In this document: positions 37,050 through 45,548 of the stretch, piece after piece
Numbering within the stretch: the stretch's first letter is position 1
Layout of the letters: every line of letters begins with the position of its first letter
Assembly (NCBI RefSeq): GCF_000182645.1
Contig: NZ_ACQA01000001.1
Span: forward strand, 682,001 to 746,000
DNA: 64,000 bases
Reading direction: 5' to 3'
Origin: Brucella intermedia LMG 3301
GTDB lineage: Bacteria; Pseudomonadota; Alphaproteobacteria; Rhizobiales; Rhizobiaceae
Position numbers and translations under genes: made by a program
Notes under the pieces: model-generated
Databases searched by the model: none
Told to the model about the DNA's origin: nothing
The model's input: only the letters and a program-made list of their open reading frames with translations

Positions 37050-38552
37050 TCACTGGAAAGCCGTCTCATAGAAGCTGCGGAGCTTGCGGGAATGCAGCCG
37101 CTCATCCGGCATGGCCGCAATCTTTTCCATCGCCCGGATGCCGATGCGCAGATGCTGCGCCACTTGCCGCTTGTAGAATTCGGTCGCCATGCCCGGCAGT
37201 TTCAATTCGCCATGCAATGGCTTGTCGGAAACACAAAGCAAGGTGCCGTAAGGCACGCGGAAGCGGAACCCGTTCGCGGCAATCGTGGCAGACTCCATAT
37301 CGAGTGCGACCGCGCGCGCTTGCGAAAGGCGCTGCACCGGGCCGCGCTGGTCGCGCAGTTCCCAGTTGCGATTGTCGATGGTCGCGACCGTGCCGGTGCG
37401 CATGATCTGTTTGAGGTCATAGCCTTGCAGGCCGGTGATTTCCTCTACGGCTTCTTCAAGTGCGACCTGAATTTCCGCAAGCGCCGGCAAAGGCACCCAG
37501 ACCGGGAGGTCATCGTCCAGTACATGGTCTTCACGCATGTAGGCATGCGCCAGAACATAGTCGCCGAGTTGCTGGCTGTTGCGCAGTCCCGCGCAGTGAC
37601 CAAGCATCAGCCACGCATGCGGGCGAAGCACCGCGATATGGTCGGTAATGGTTTTGGCATTGGACGGGCCGACACCGATATTGACCATTGTGATACCCGA
37701 ATGGTCTGCCCGCTGCAGGTGATAAGCGGGCATCTGGGGCAGGCGCTGGAGCGGATTGCCGTTGCTGGGCGCGGTTTCTCCCGCCAGCGTGACGATGTTG
37801 CCCGGCTCCACGAAGCGTTCATAACCCCCGCCGCCCTCTGCCATCAATTCGCGGGCATAGGCGCAGAACTCGTCCATATAGAACTGGTAGTTGGTGAACA
37901 GCACGAAGTTCTGGAAATGCGCGGGGCTTGTCGCCGTATAATGCGCCAGCCGATGCAGCGAATAATCGACGCGCTGGGCGGTGAATGGCGCAAGCGGCAT
38001 CGGTTCGCCCGGTGCGGGCTCGAAGTCTGCATTGACGATCTTGTCATCCGTTGCAGCCAGATCGGGTACGTCAAACAGATCACGCAGCGGATGCGTGAAG
38101 GCGCTCGCGACAGAAGCCTCGACATAGGTGCCTTCCTTGAAGGCGAAATGGATCGGGATTGGCGTCGAAGATTCCTTCACCGTCACGGTCACACCATGAT
38201 TGCGCATCAGAAGGCGAATCTGTTCGTTCAGGTAATGATCGAACAGATCGGGGCGCGTGATGTTTGCGGAATAATCGCCCGGCGTCGAGACGTGCCCATA
38301 AGCCAGGCGCGAGTCCACATGCGCGAAGCTGGACGTCGACAGACATATTTCCGGATAATAGGCGCGGTAACGCTGCGCCGGGACCTCGCCGCGCGCAACC
38401 TTCTCGAACGCATCGCGCAGGAAGGCCGTGTTGCGATCATAGAGTTTTTGCAGGGCGGCAACCGCCGCACCGGCATCGGTGAAAACCTCCGGGTCAACCG
38501 TCGGCGGTGTTTTGATCTCGGTCAGAAATGGATGTTCGATTCGCTGTGTCAT
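37050..38552 (-). CDS. amn: AMP nucleosidase
   Basis: A 500-residue cytoplasmic enzyme hydrolysing AMP to adenine and ribose 5-phosphate. An N-terminal Amn-specific domain (RYRAYYPEICLSTSSFAHVD) is followed by the nucleoside phosphorylase-like domain (ITMVNIGVGPSNAKTITDHI, RPHAWLMLGHCAGLRNSQQLGD, AVALDMESATIAANGFRF) with the MESAT motif that binds ribose. I chose ATG 38552 over an upstream start at 38630 because the extra residues are basic and overlap the palindromic repeat upstream. Confidence 0.93.
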   Translation of the reverse strand: MTQRIEHPFLTEIKTPPTVDPEVFTDAGAAVAALQKLYDRNTAFLRDAFEKVARGEVPAQRYRAYYPEICLSTSSFAHVDSRLAYGHVSTPGDYSANITRPDLFDHYLNEQIRLLMRNHGVTVTVKESSTPIPIHFAFKEGTYVEASVASAFTHPLRDLFDVPDLAATDDKIVNADFEPAPGEPMPLAPFTAQRVDYSLHRLAHYTATSPAHFQNFVLFTNYQFYMDEFCAYARELMAEGGGGYERFVEPGNIVTLAGETAPSNGNPLQRLPQMPAYHLQRADHSGITMVNIGVGPSNAKTITDHIAVLRPHAWLMLGHCAGLRNSQQLGDYVLAHAYMREDHVLDDDLPVWVPLPALAEIQVALEEAVEEITGLQGYDLKQIMRTGTVATIDNRNWELRDQRGPVQRLSQARAVALDMESATIAANGFRFRVPYGTLLCVSDKPLHGELKLPGMATEFYKRQVAQHLRIGIRAMEKIAAMPDERLHSRKLRSFYETAFQ

Positions 38553-38757
38553 GGCCTGGTGTCGTGATCTCGAAGTTCGCCTGTGTTTCGATATCGTCGT
38601 CGCAACCGAACTTCGAGATCGAAACGACACTAGGAAACCACGCTGCTAGTGTCCCTTTGCTTCTGAAATTTGCATCCCGCTGGATATATCAGCCCAATGC
38701 AAATTTCAGAATCAGGATGCCAGTATAGCAAAGTCTGTGACCATGACATGACCCAGT
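38553..38757. repeat. Two adjacent long inverted repeats upstream of amn
   Basis: The first hairpin pairs GTGTCGTGATCTCGAAGTTCG (about 38560-38580) with CGAACTTCGAGATC...CGACAC near 38609-38632. The second pairs TTCTGAAATTTGCAT (about 38661) with ATGCAAATTTCAGAA (about 38697). Loops are about 20-27 bases. They resemble the palindromic Bru-RS-type repeats reported in Brucella; the identity is from memory. They could affect amn transcription. Confidence 0.65.
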
Positions 38758-38922
38758 TTATGCGGCGCGCTGCAGGCTAACGTAAAGTACGAGGCCGATG
38801 CCGCTCATCTGAGAATGTTGACCGATCTGCGTATAGGCGAAGGTGGCTGCCGGACCCGTGAAAATGGCCGTGAAAAGGAAAACACGAAGCGCGATTGCGG
38901 CGATGGCCCGGGTTCGCCTCAT
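38758..38922 (-). CDS. Small hydrophobic protein (54 aa), unrecognised
   Basis: Starts MRRTRAIAAIALRVFLFTAI and ends LYVSLQRAA, with one signal or membrane-like helix. Its ATG overlaps the stop of the small ORF upstream (CCATGA), suggesting translational coupling. No family is recognised. The coupled arrangement and hydrophobic start favour a real gene, but the short length means chance cannot be excluded. Confidence 0.4.
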   Translation of the reverse strand: MRRTRAIAAIALRVFLFTAIFTGPAATFAYTQIGQHSQMSGIGLVLYVSLQRAA

Positions 38923-39074
38923 GGCCGTTCTCCGGCGTGCTTCTGGGTGAATGCGGCGACAGGCCCGATCACCGGCTGGTCCCGATACACATTGTATCGC
39001 TGGTCGACGAAAATGCTGGCGACAGCCGCAAAACCAGCGATCATCAGGCAGACAATTGTTAAACGACGAAGCAT
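38919..39074 (-). CDS. Small membrane-anchored protein (51 aa), unrecognised
   Basis: Starts MLRRLTIVCLMIAGFAAVAS and ends with a short hydrophilic tail (YRDQPVIGPVAAF ... HAGERP). The N-terminal helix could be a signal anchor. It overlaps the following 54-residue ORF by four bases. An in-frame ATG at 39161 would lengthen it by 29 residues. The ribosome site is weak for either start. Function unknown. Confidence 0.4.
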   Translation of the reverse strand: MLRRLTIVCLMIAGFAAVASIFVDQRYNVYRDQPVIGPVAAFTQKHAGERP

Positions 39075-39297
39075 ACCACTGACCCCAAAGCCGTTCTGAT
39101 TTCCGTTCTCCCTTGCCAATTTAGCGACCACGCCTGAACCGCCCCTGAGAGCGTCGTTCATGCGGCGTTCAAAAATATTGATGTTCCGTTTATTGCGGCA
39201 CGGCGCTCTTGTGCCTGTTCGAAAGGGTCTTATGTTTCCCATCATTGGAATGCGGGACCGTGTCCCGCGCAACTTCAGGATCAGCGGGAGAGAGCCC

Positions 39298-40005
39298 ATG
39301 GCCCAACAGACCAAGCCCATCGAATTGTACTACTGGCCCACGCCGAATGGCTTCAAGATCAGCATCATGCTGGAAGAATTGGGCGTTCCCTATGAGGTTA
39401 AATATGTCAACATCGGCAAGGGTGATCAGTTTCAGCCCGACTTTTTGAAGATTGCTCCGAACAATCGCATGCCCGCCATCATCGACCCTGAAGGTCCGGG
39501 CGGCGAACCGATTTCGGTTTTCGAGTCCGGTGCAATCCTGCAATATCTCGGGCGCAAATTCGGCAAGTTCTATCCCACTGACGAGCGCAAGCGCGTGGCC
39601 GTCGATGAATGGCTGATGTGGCAGATGGGCGGCCTTGGCCCGATGTCGGGGCAGGCGGGGCATTTCCGTATCTACGCGCCGGAAAAGGTTCAGTACGGGA
39701 TCGACCGCTATACCAACGAAGTCAATCGCCTCTATGGTGTGTTGAACAGGCAGCTGGAAGGCAAGGAATATATCGCGGGCGAATATTCGATTGCCGACAT
39801 GGCCTCGATAGGCTGGATCAACGCCTATAAGAACTATGACCAGAACCTTGATGATTTCCCGAACCTGAAGCGCTGGCATGAGACGATGAACGCTCGTCCG
39901 GCAGTGCAGCGCGGCCTGCTTGTGGGAAAAGAGGAGCGGGAGAAATCCAATCTGGCAACCGACAAGGAAGCCCAGAAAATTCTCTTCGGCCAGAAGGCAC
40001 GCTGA
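39298..40005 (+). CDS. Glutathione S-transferase, YfcG/Nu-class-like
   Basis: A 235-residue cytoplasmic protein with a thioredoxin-fold N-terminal domain (IELYYWPTPNGFKISIMLEEL; VFESGAILQYLGRKFG glutathione site) and the all-helical GST C-terminal domain (YIAGEYSIADMASIGWI). The TPNGFK motif is typical of the YfcG/Ure2p-like class, which has disulfide reductase activity. The ATG at 39298 follows GGGAGAG; an upstream in-frame start at 39160 adds a non-homologous-looking stretch. Strong terminator downstream. Confidence 0.88.
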   Translation: MAQQTKPIELYYWPTPNGFKISIMLEELGVPYEVKYVNIGKGDQFQPDFLKIAPNNRMPAIIDPEGPGGEPISVFESGAILQYLGRKFGKFYPTDERKRVAVDEWLMWQMGGLGPMSGQAGHFRIYAPEKVQYGIDRYTNEVNRLYGVLNRQLEGKEYIAGEYSIADMASIGWINAYKNYDQNLDDFPNLKRWHETMNARPAVQRGLLVGKEEREKSNLATDKEAQKILFGQKAR

Positions 40006-40017
40006 GGCGAACATAGA

Positions 40018-40042
40018 AAGGGCGGCCCCGGGCCGCCCTTTT
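40018..40042 (+). terminator. Rho-independent terminator after the GST gene
   Basis: AAAGGGCGGCC / GGCCGCCCTTTT stem with CCCG at the tip and a T-run. Confidence 0.85.
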
Positions 40043-40059
40043 CGATTCCGATGCCGCCA

Positions 40060-40407
40060 TTACTGGCGCGTGAGGCTCTCGCTCTTGCAGATCAGCCCGC
40101 CCATCACGCAGCCGGAAAGTGAGAGCGTGTTGCCTTTGACACTGGCCTTGCCGGTATAGGTCTTGCCTTCGTCGAGCTTGTTGACTTCACCCTTGTAGCT
40201 GCCCCCGGTGCCGGACATCGTGCCGATGGACTTGCCCTTGTACTCGCCCGTCTGCACCGTACCGCAAAACTTGTTGGCGCCGCAGGATGCATAGCTGATG
40301 ATCGTACCGTTGGGGCGCTTCCACGTGCCGACAATTCCCTCCTCGGCAAGGGCAGGAGCGGCAAAAGTAGCTGCAAGCGTCATTCCAAGAATAAATGTGC
40401 GGATCAT
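40060..40407 (-). CDS. DUF2147 family secreted protein
   Basis: A 115-residue exported protein: signal peptide (LGMTLAATFAAPALA) and a small beta-rich domain (GIVGTWKRPNGTIISYASCG, FCGTVQTGEYKGKSIG, SLSGCVMGGLICKS) with four cysteines. This is typical of DUF2147. The start at 40407 has a strong GGGAGGA site. An ACGTTTACGT-containing element lies about 110 bases upstream. Function unknown. Confidence 0.85.
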   Translation of the reverse strand: MIRTFILGMTLAATFAAPALAEEGIVGTWKRPNGTIISYASCGANKFCGTVQTGEYKGKSIGTMSGTGGSYKGEVNKLDEGKTYTGKASVKGNTLSLSGCVMGGLICKSESLTRQ

Positions 40408-40912
40408 TCGTTCCTCCCAAGTCGCCGCTGGCCCGGCATTGCCGGTTGCAGCGGTGAAACCGCTGTTCTGCGCTCTGAGGTTTGAAACAGAAGCCTCCTC
40501 GACCACCTGCCAAACTTACGCAAACGTAAACGTAATATAGTTTTAGACCGAGCGGAAGAGGATAGTTGCACCTGCAAATCATCCGTGAAACAGCCTGCTT
40601 CTATACGGATGGCTGCGTTTGAATGTTGTCTATAGTTAGCAACTGGTTTCGTTCGACGAAGAGCATTTGAATCGAATTTTTGCAAAAATCCAGCAATCGG
40701 CGGCACTTGCATGTTTAACAAAATCCCAAGTTTACCCCTTGTTCGGATTTTGTTGGTCGCTCGTTAAGCATCCGATTTAACGTGCATTTCAACCCTTTCC
40801 CGTAGATTTGAAAGCATGAACGGAACGACAGAGACGGCAGTTTCAAAGCAATGAAATCAAGCTTTGAAAATAAAGACCGGACGGTTCTCGGGATTTAACA
40901 GGGACAAAGAAA
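40408..40912. other. Gene-free region between DUF2147 and Sel1-like genes
   Basis: About 505 bases between divergent genes with no credible ORF or RNA. It includes an inverted GTTAA-N9-TTAAC element near 40763 and the operator-like site at 40513. Confidence 0.5.
40513..40534 (-). promoter_or_regulatory. Possible LiuR/PsrA-like operator upstream of the DUF2147 gene
   Basis: CTTACGCAAACGTAAACGTAA carries a TTACG/CGTAA dyad and the ACGTTTACGT core also found at 33712. Visual similarity only. Confidence 0.35.
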
Positions 40913-41170
40913 ATGGCACAGTTTCAGAGCTTTACGAATAAGAACAGCGCAGTTGCACAGGATCGCATTCTTCTGGAAATGGGCATGAAATACGCTATCG
41001 GCCGTGATTGCGAGATCGACGTTGTGGAAGCCCACAAGTGGCTGAATATCGCCGCCATCCGCGGTAGCGAAAAGGCCGCCCGCATGCGCAATCAGGTAGC
41101 GGCCACGATGAGCAAGGGCGAACTGGCTGCAGCCCTGCGTGGCGCGCGCGAGTGGATGACCACCCACTGA
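40913..41170 (+). CDS. Sel1-repeat-like small protein
   Basis: An 85-residue protein with one Sel1/TPR-like helical repeat (LLEMGMKYAIGRDCEIDVVEAHKWLNIAA type) followed by a basic helix (KAARMRNQVAATMSKGEL). No signal peptide. Found as a small conserved protein in Rhizobiales, probably a protein-interaction module. It is a single-gene unit with its own terminator. Confidence 0.8.
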   Translation: MAQFQSFTNKNSAVAQDRILLEMGMKYAIGRDCEIDVVEAHKWLNIAAIRGSEKAARMRNQVAATMSKGELAAALRGAREWMTTH

Positions 41171-41188
41171 CGAGTTATCTTTCGTGAC

Positions 41189-41214
41189 AAAAGCCGCCTT
41201 TCGGGCGGCTTTTT
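41189..41214 (+). terminator. Rho-independent terminator after the Sel1-like gene
   Basis: AAAAGCCGCC / GGGCGGCTTTTT stem with a TTTC loop. It probably also serves the convergent YitT gene. Confidence 0.9.
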
Positions 41215-41219
41215 GTTGT

Positions 41220-41873
41220 TCAGCTTATGCCGAGATATCTACCGGGCTTGTGGTTGATCGCGATGATGAGGTTCATCGCAATGGCGCCGATCAGCGAAAG
41301 CAACATATTTTCCCACGGAATAAAGAACAGCGATGCCAGCATGATCACGCCATCGAGGCCGAGCTGAAACCAGCCTGCTCTTATCCCATAAGTATCCTGC
41401 AGATAGAGCGCGAGAATGTTGACGCCGCCGACGCCGGAACGATGCCGGAAAAGCGCCAGCACGCCCATGCCAATAAGCGTGCCGCCCATGAGTGCCGCGA
41501 AAAGCGGATGGACGCTTGAGAAATCGACGCTGAGCGGCATCAACCGGGCAAAGCCAGACATCATCGCCACCGCGACGAAAGTTCTGATGGTGAACGCCCA
41601 GCCCATCCGCCGCACGGCGAAATAATAAAACGGCAGATTGATCAGGAAATAAAGCAATCCGAATTCTGCGCCCGTCGCATACTGGATGAGCAATGCAATG
41701 CCGGCGGTGCTGCCGGTCATCAGCGTGGCCTGGCTGTAAAGTGTAATGCCGAGCGCGATGAAGGATGTGCCGATCAGCATCGCCATCGCATCTTCATAGA
41801 GACGGTGACGATCGGGCGCGGCGGATTTTGACGCATCGATGAGCGGGGCGGCGTTATCAGCGATATCGGCCAC
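41220..41873 (-). CDS. YitT-family membrane protein
   Basis: A 217-residue polytopic protein with six hydrophobic segments (MLIGTSFIALGITLYSQ, LLYFLINLPFYYFAVR, HPLFAALMGGTLIGMGVLALF) and the family motif FRHRSGVGGVNILALYLQD. YitT/DUF161 proteins are bacterial membrane proteins of unknown substrate. Length fits short YitT proteins lacking the C-terminal DUF2179 domain. Start ATG 41873. Confidence 0.85.
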   Translation of the reverse strand: MADIADNAAPLIDASKSAAPDRHRLYEDAMAMLIGTSFIALGITLYSQATLMTGSTAGIALLIQYATGAEFGLLYFLINLPFYYFAVRRMGWAFTIRTFVAVAMMSGFARLMPLSVDFSSVHPLFAALMGGTLIGMGVLALFRHRSGVGGVNILALYLQDTYGIRAGWFQLGLDGVIMLASLFFIPWENMLLSLIGAIAMNLIIAINHKPGRYLGIS

Positions 41874-42107
41874 GGGTAAACTCCAGAACAGCGAAAAGCC
41901 GGCAGGCCGGCAAAAAGATTACGAGGCCGGAAAGAAATCCGGTGTGGCATGCATTCGCGCTGTGCAGATGGCGAGGCCGTGGCACGCAGCGTAAAGTCTT
42001 GGGAGACGGCCAAATATAACAGTCGCCTCGGCCCTTCGCACCGCTTGAAAAATTGTTATTTCGCGGTCGACTTTGTGGATTTGTCGCTATCGGAGGGGGC
42101 GTTTGTT

Positions 42108-42626
42108 TTATTTTATTTCGCGCTTCACCAGCGACAGAAAGCGTTCCACTTCACGCGGGCTGCGCAAATGGTGCTTGACGAGGTGTGGGGGCGCCTTGTC
42201 TAGAAAGGCGAGCGCACGAATGCGACCGTTCTTGCGATAGCCCGCCACCCATTTCAGGAAGTCCCAGTCGAAACGCTCCACGCAGCCTCGCGCCATATCC
42301 GGACGGGAGCGGCCATAATGCTTCAGCGTCCTTTTCACCACCCGCCACAGCCGCCGCCCGGTCGATATATCGAGAAAAATGAGCATATCCGCTCGTGAGG
42401 CTCGATAATTCATAGTTTCGCTATGATTTCCCTCGAATATCCATGCATCCCGATCTGCCGCTTCGATGGTGAGGCGACCGATCTCGTCACGCGGCCGCAT
42501 CACCCAGCCGGGCTGCCAATAGAGGGTGTCGATATGAACGACCGGTAAGCCGGTAATGTCGCCGAGCGCACGCGCAAGGCTTGATTTTCCGGAACCGGCA
42601 CCGCCAATGATCATGATCCGCTTCAT
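42108..42626 (-). CDS. P-loop kinase-like protein (adenylate-kinase/FlaR type)
   Basis: A 172-residue cytoplasmic nucleotide-binding protein with Walker A IIGGAGSGKSSLARALG and a second conserved VVHIDTLYWQPGW segment, then EGNHSETMNYRASRAD and a basic C-terminal half. Similar proteins are annotated as DNA topology modulation protein FlaR or adenylate kinase-like. The true substrate is unknown. MMKRI gives two adjacent starts; 42626 is chosen arbitrarily. Confidence 0.75.
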   Translation of the reverse strand: MKRIMIIGGAGSGKSSLARALGDITGLPVVHIDTLYWQPGWVMRPRDEIGRLTIEAADRDAWIFEGNHSETMNYRASRADMLIFLDISTGRRLWRVVKRTLKHYGRSRPDMARGCVERFDWDFLKWVAGYRKNGRIRALAFLDKAPPHLVKHHLRSPREVERFLSLVKREIK

Positions 42627-42937
42627 CACCTGTCTCGTTCCCGGATTTTAACTCTGTTCGAATAAAAATCGGACATGAGGAGCGAAGTACTATAATTTTA
42701 CTTCATGGCACCCGAATGACCATAACGAGCAAAGAAAGTCCGTTAGAAAATTTGTATTGGAGTTGAGGGTAATATTGCCCAGATGATTGACAGTCAACTT
42801 TGCGAGGCGCAATGTTGACGTATAAACGGAACGGGTCAGAGCAACGATGACGTCTGCCGTTTTTCTATATTAGCAAGATCGCAAGGCATGAAACATGCCG
42901 GGTGATTGCAAGAGCTGCATTCGACAGGAGTGACACG
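42627..42937. other. AT-rich promoter region of the Cys-repeat protein gene
   Basis: About 310 bases with no ORF. It includes a TTGAC-A-GTCAA dyad at 42787-42797 that could be a -35 element or operator; no clear -10 partner is seen. Confidence 0.45.
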
Positions 42938-43585
42938 ATGTCTATTCGATCCATCACAGCTATGGCCGGCACAGCCATTATCATGAGTGCCGCCGCATTC
43001 GCTTTTTCTTCGCCTGCCAATGCGCTGACGATGAAGGAATGTAGCGCAAAGTATCAATCGGCCAAGGATGCCGGTACGCTTGGCAACATGAAGTGGAACG
43101 ATTTCCGCAAGGCTCAGTGCGGTGACGCCGCGGATGCCGCCGCAGCTCCGGCTGCGCCCGCAGCTGCTGCTCCAGCCAAAAAGGCCGCCGCTGCACCTGC
43201 AGCAGACGATAGCGCCAAGGGCCTGACGATGAAGCAGTGCAGTGCCAAGTATCAGGCGGCGAAGGATGCCGGCACGGACAATGGCGCGAAGTGGAACGAT
43301 TTCCGCAAGGCCGAGTGCGGCCCGGGCGCCGATCCGGTTGCGCTCAGCACGGACGGTAATTCCGAACCTGCGGCGCCGACGGTTGCTGCGCCGAAGGGCG
43401 TGAAGTTCCCGACCGCCGTATCGGCGAAGTTTTCCAGTGAATCCGCTGGCAAGGCTCGTATGCACACCTGCCTCGAACAGTACCACGCTTTGAAGGACGC
43501 CAATGCGCTGGGTGGCCTGAAGTGGGTGCAGAAGGGCGGCGGTTATTACAGCCTCTGCAATGCACGCCTGAAGGGTAATTCCTGA
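42938..43585 (+). CDS. Secreted protein with repeated KECSAKYQ Cys-containing motif
   Basis: A 215-residue exported protein. Signal peptide (AMAGTAIIMSAAAFAFSSPANA), then two near-identical 33-residue modules (LTMKECSAKYQSAKDAG ... KWNDFRKAQCG and LTMKQCSAKYQAAKDAG ... KWNDFRKAECG). An Ala/Pro/Lys linker separates them. A degenerate third module (MHTCLEQYHALKDANALGG ... YYSLCNARL) ends the protein. Each module has two cysteines about 29 residues apart, suggesting one disulfide per module. AGGAG precedes the ATG by seven bases. Function unknown; likely periplasmic or surface-exposed. Confidence 0.75.
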   Translation: MSIRSITAMAGTAIIMSAAAFAFSSPANALTMKECSAKYQSAKDAGTLGNMKWNDFRKAQCGDAADAAAAPAAPAAAAPAKKAAAAPAADDSAKGLTMKQCSAKYQAAKDAGTDNGAKWNDFRKAECGPGADPVALSTDGNSEPAAPTVAAPKGVKFPTAVSAKFSSESAGKARMHTCLEQYHALKDANALGGLKWVQKGGGYYSLCNARLKGNS

Positions 43586-43606
43586 TTTTCGGCGCATGAG
43601 AACGAG

Positions 43607-43629
43607 AAGGGGCCTTTCGGCCCCTTTTT
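43607..43629 (+). terminator. Rho-independent terminator
   Basis: AAGGGGCC / GGCCCCTT stem, TTTC loop and T5 tail; between convergent genes. Confidence 0.9.
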
Positions 43630-44002
43630 ATTTGGTTCTTGAGAACCAACTGGCGACTGCGACGACCAGCCAACCAAGAATCATCAATGATCCACCGGTC
43701 GGTGCGGCCATCGGAAAAAGCCGGTCACCCGTCATGTCGCGCATGAAGAGGTCACCGCAGAACAAGGCGAGGCCGAGAGCGAGCAATGCCCCGCCCAGAT
43801 AAGCGACGCGGCTTGCCGGTACAATCAGCGACAGCGCGAGGAAGGCAGGCGCATGGCCGAGAAGCAGCGGAGCAATAGTGCCCAGGTGGTTCTCTCCTCC
43901 GTGTGCAGCACCTGCATAAGCGGCAATCGCAAATGCGCCGCACAAGCCGGCAAGCGTGCTGAAAAGAATACTCTGAGGCCAGCTATCGGATCGTTTCTGC
44001 AA
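43628..44002 (-). CDS. DUF423 family membrane protein
   Basis: A 124-residue membrane protein with four helices (ILFSTLAGLCGAFAIAAYAGAAHGG, APAFLALSLIVPASRVAYLGG, LLALGLALFCGDLF, LMILGWLVVAVASWF), typical of DUF423. The start is TTG 44002, indicated by a perfect GGAGGT site five bases upstream inside the aminotransferase 3' end. Longer ATG-started readings overlap that gene too far. Translationally linked to the upstream aminotransferase (20-base overlap). Function unknown. Confidence 0.8.
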   Translation of the reverse strand: MQKRSDSWPQSILFSTLAGLCGAFAIAAYAGAAHGGENHLGTIAPLLLGHAPAFLALSLIVPASRVAYLGGALLALGLALFCGDLFMRDMTGDRLFPMAAPTGGSLMILGWLVVAVASWFSRTK

Positions 44003-45149
44003 TTTGGACCTCCACCGTTCGGGCAGTTTCGCGAATGTCTGCGTGCTTGCGGGCATCTTCCAAAGCTGCAGGAAGGGCAGCCTCGAAGAGATCGAGCTGC
44101 TCTTCAACGCCGACACTCACGCGAATGCAGCGTTCCAGAATCGGAGCTCCGGGTTTGCGGACAAAAATGTCCCGCGCAATGAGCCCGTTGAGAACTGCCG
44201 TGGCAAACGCTCCATCCCTGCCGCAATCGACGGCGACAAAATTGGTGGCGGATGGAATGGCTGAAAGGCCATTGGCCTCGGCGATTTGAGCGATACGGTC
44301 CCGCCCGGCCTGTATTCTCGCAACCACGACGTTCAGGTAGGCCTGATCCTTGAGGGCAGCTATAGCTGCCGTCTGTGCAAGCCGGTTCACCGCGAAATGA
44401 TCGCGAATCTTATCGAAGGATTTGATGGCTTCGGCACTGCCCACAACATAGCCGCACCGAATCCCGGCAAGGCCATAGGCTTTGGAGAAGGTGCGCATAC
44501 GAAGGACGTTCTGGCGGTCGGTTTCGAAGGGCGGGAAAGCGGATGCAGGCCCTGTTTCACAATAGGCCTCATCGAGAATGAGCAGCGTGCTTTCCGGCAC
44601 ACGCTCGATGAAGGACTGGATATCCGAACCCTCATGCCAGGTCCCCATCGGGTTATCAGGGTTGGCGAGATACAAAATCGCTGCATCTTGCTTGCGCGCC
44701 GCATCAAGCAGGCCGTCAAGGTCGGACTTGTCATCGATATAGGGAACAGTGACCAATTTGCCGCCATAACCGGCAACGTGGTAGTTGAAAGTCGGGTAGC
44801 CACCAAGCGAGTTGATGACCCTGTCGCCTTCCCGAACATATTGCCTGACCACAAGGCCAAGCAGAGCATCCACGCCGGCTCCCGGCATGATATTTTCGGG
44901 CTTTACACCGTGATGTGCCGCAATTGCGTGACGCAGCTCATAATTTTCAGGATCGCCGTACTTCCATATCTCGCCTGCTTCAGCTTGAATGGCTTCGAGA
45001 ACGGAAGGCGCAGGCCCAAAACTGCTCTCATTCGCGCCGATTCGCGCTTTGAATGGCTTTCCACGCTGCAACTCAAGCGTCTCGGGACCTGTAAATGGAA
45101 CGGTAGACGGCAGGTTTGCAACGAGCGGTGTAAGGAGAGGCGATCCCAT
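43983..45149 (-). CDS. PLP-dependent aminotransferase, histidinol-phosphate-aminotransferase-like
   Basis: A 388-residue fold-type I aminotransferase. The substrate/PLP motifs IGANESSFGPAPSV, YGDPENYELRHAIA, YLANPDNPMGTW, LILDEAYCE and the PLP lysine segment RTFSKAYGLAGIRCGY are all intact. HisC-like family, but the true substrate (histidinol phosphate, or aromatic or another amino acid) cannot be decided; no his genes are near. Overlaps the DUF423 gene. The start MGSPLL follows a modest ribosome site. Confidence 0.85.
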   Translation of the reverse strand: MGSPLLTPLVANLPSTVPFTGPETLELQRGKPFKARIGANESSFGPAPSVLEAIQAEAGEIWKYGDPENYELRHAIAAHHGVKPENIMPGAGVDALLGLVVRQYVREGDRVINSLGGYPTFNYHVAGYGGKLVTVPYIDDKSDLDGLLDAARKQDAAILYLANPDNPMGTWHEGSDIQSFIERVPESTLLILDEAYCETGPASAFPPFETDRQNVLRMRTFSKAYGLAGIRCGYVVGSAEAIKSFDKIRDHFAVNRLAQTAAIAALKDQAYLNVVVARIQAGRDRIAQIAEANGLSAIPSATNFVAVDCGRDGAFATAVLNGLIARDIFVRKPGAPILERCIRVSVGVEEQLDLFEAALPAALEDARKHADIRETARTVEVQIAETIR

Positions 45150-45545
45150 GACGATTTCCAGTCGATTCTCAGTCCTGTAAATGCGGACAAGTCGAGCGAC
45201 CGATAATGCTGTCAGTCACCGCGCCTGTTCCGGTGAGAAAGGCATAGCAACTTGTATTGGCCGGTGCCATCACAATGATTCTGCGTCGACTGAATTATCA
45301 AGCAACGATCAGGCTGGCAGTCGTTCGAACGGAGTGAACTCGAGATCCACCCAAACTGAATGATCCGGACGTGGGTCCGAATATGGGCATCGCCATTATC
45401 ACTGCCGCACCAACCCAGTTGGCCGTCAAATCCCCCACAGTGTTGAAGTCGCACCGGACGCATTTTGATCAGTTCGACGGAATGAATTCCAGCCGATAGC
45501 CGTCTCACATCTTCCGAAAACCGTTTCGCAGCTTTCCAAGGTGTT
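45150..45545. other. Gene-free region between aminotransferase and integrase
   Basis: About 396 bases with only short ORFs that look accidental. A partial dispersed repeat lies at its right end. It is possibly debris from the element that carried the integrase. Confidence 0.5.
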
Positions 45546-45548
45546 TCA
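45508..45548 (-). repeat. Dispersed repeat, copy 5 (partial)
   Basis: Contains catcttccgaaaaccgtttc then gcagctttccaagg, matching the reverse orientation seen at 10691. It ends at the integrase stop. Confidence 0.5.

Noticed and set aside
40763..40780. CtrA-box candidate TTAA-N9-TTAAC upstream of the Sel1-like gene.
   Set aside because: Spacing is nine instead of the seven bases of the CtrA consensus.
45212..45508. Small minus-strand ORF between aminotransferase and integrase.
   Set aside because: Low protein-likeness and no recognisable motif. Possible element debris only.
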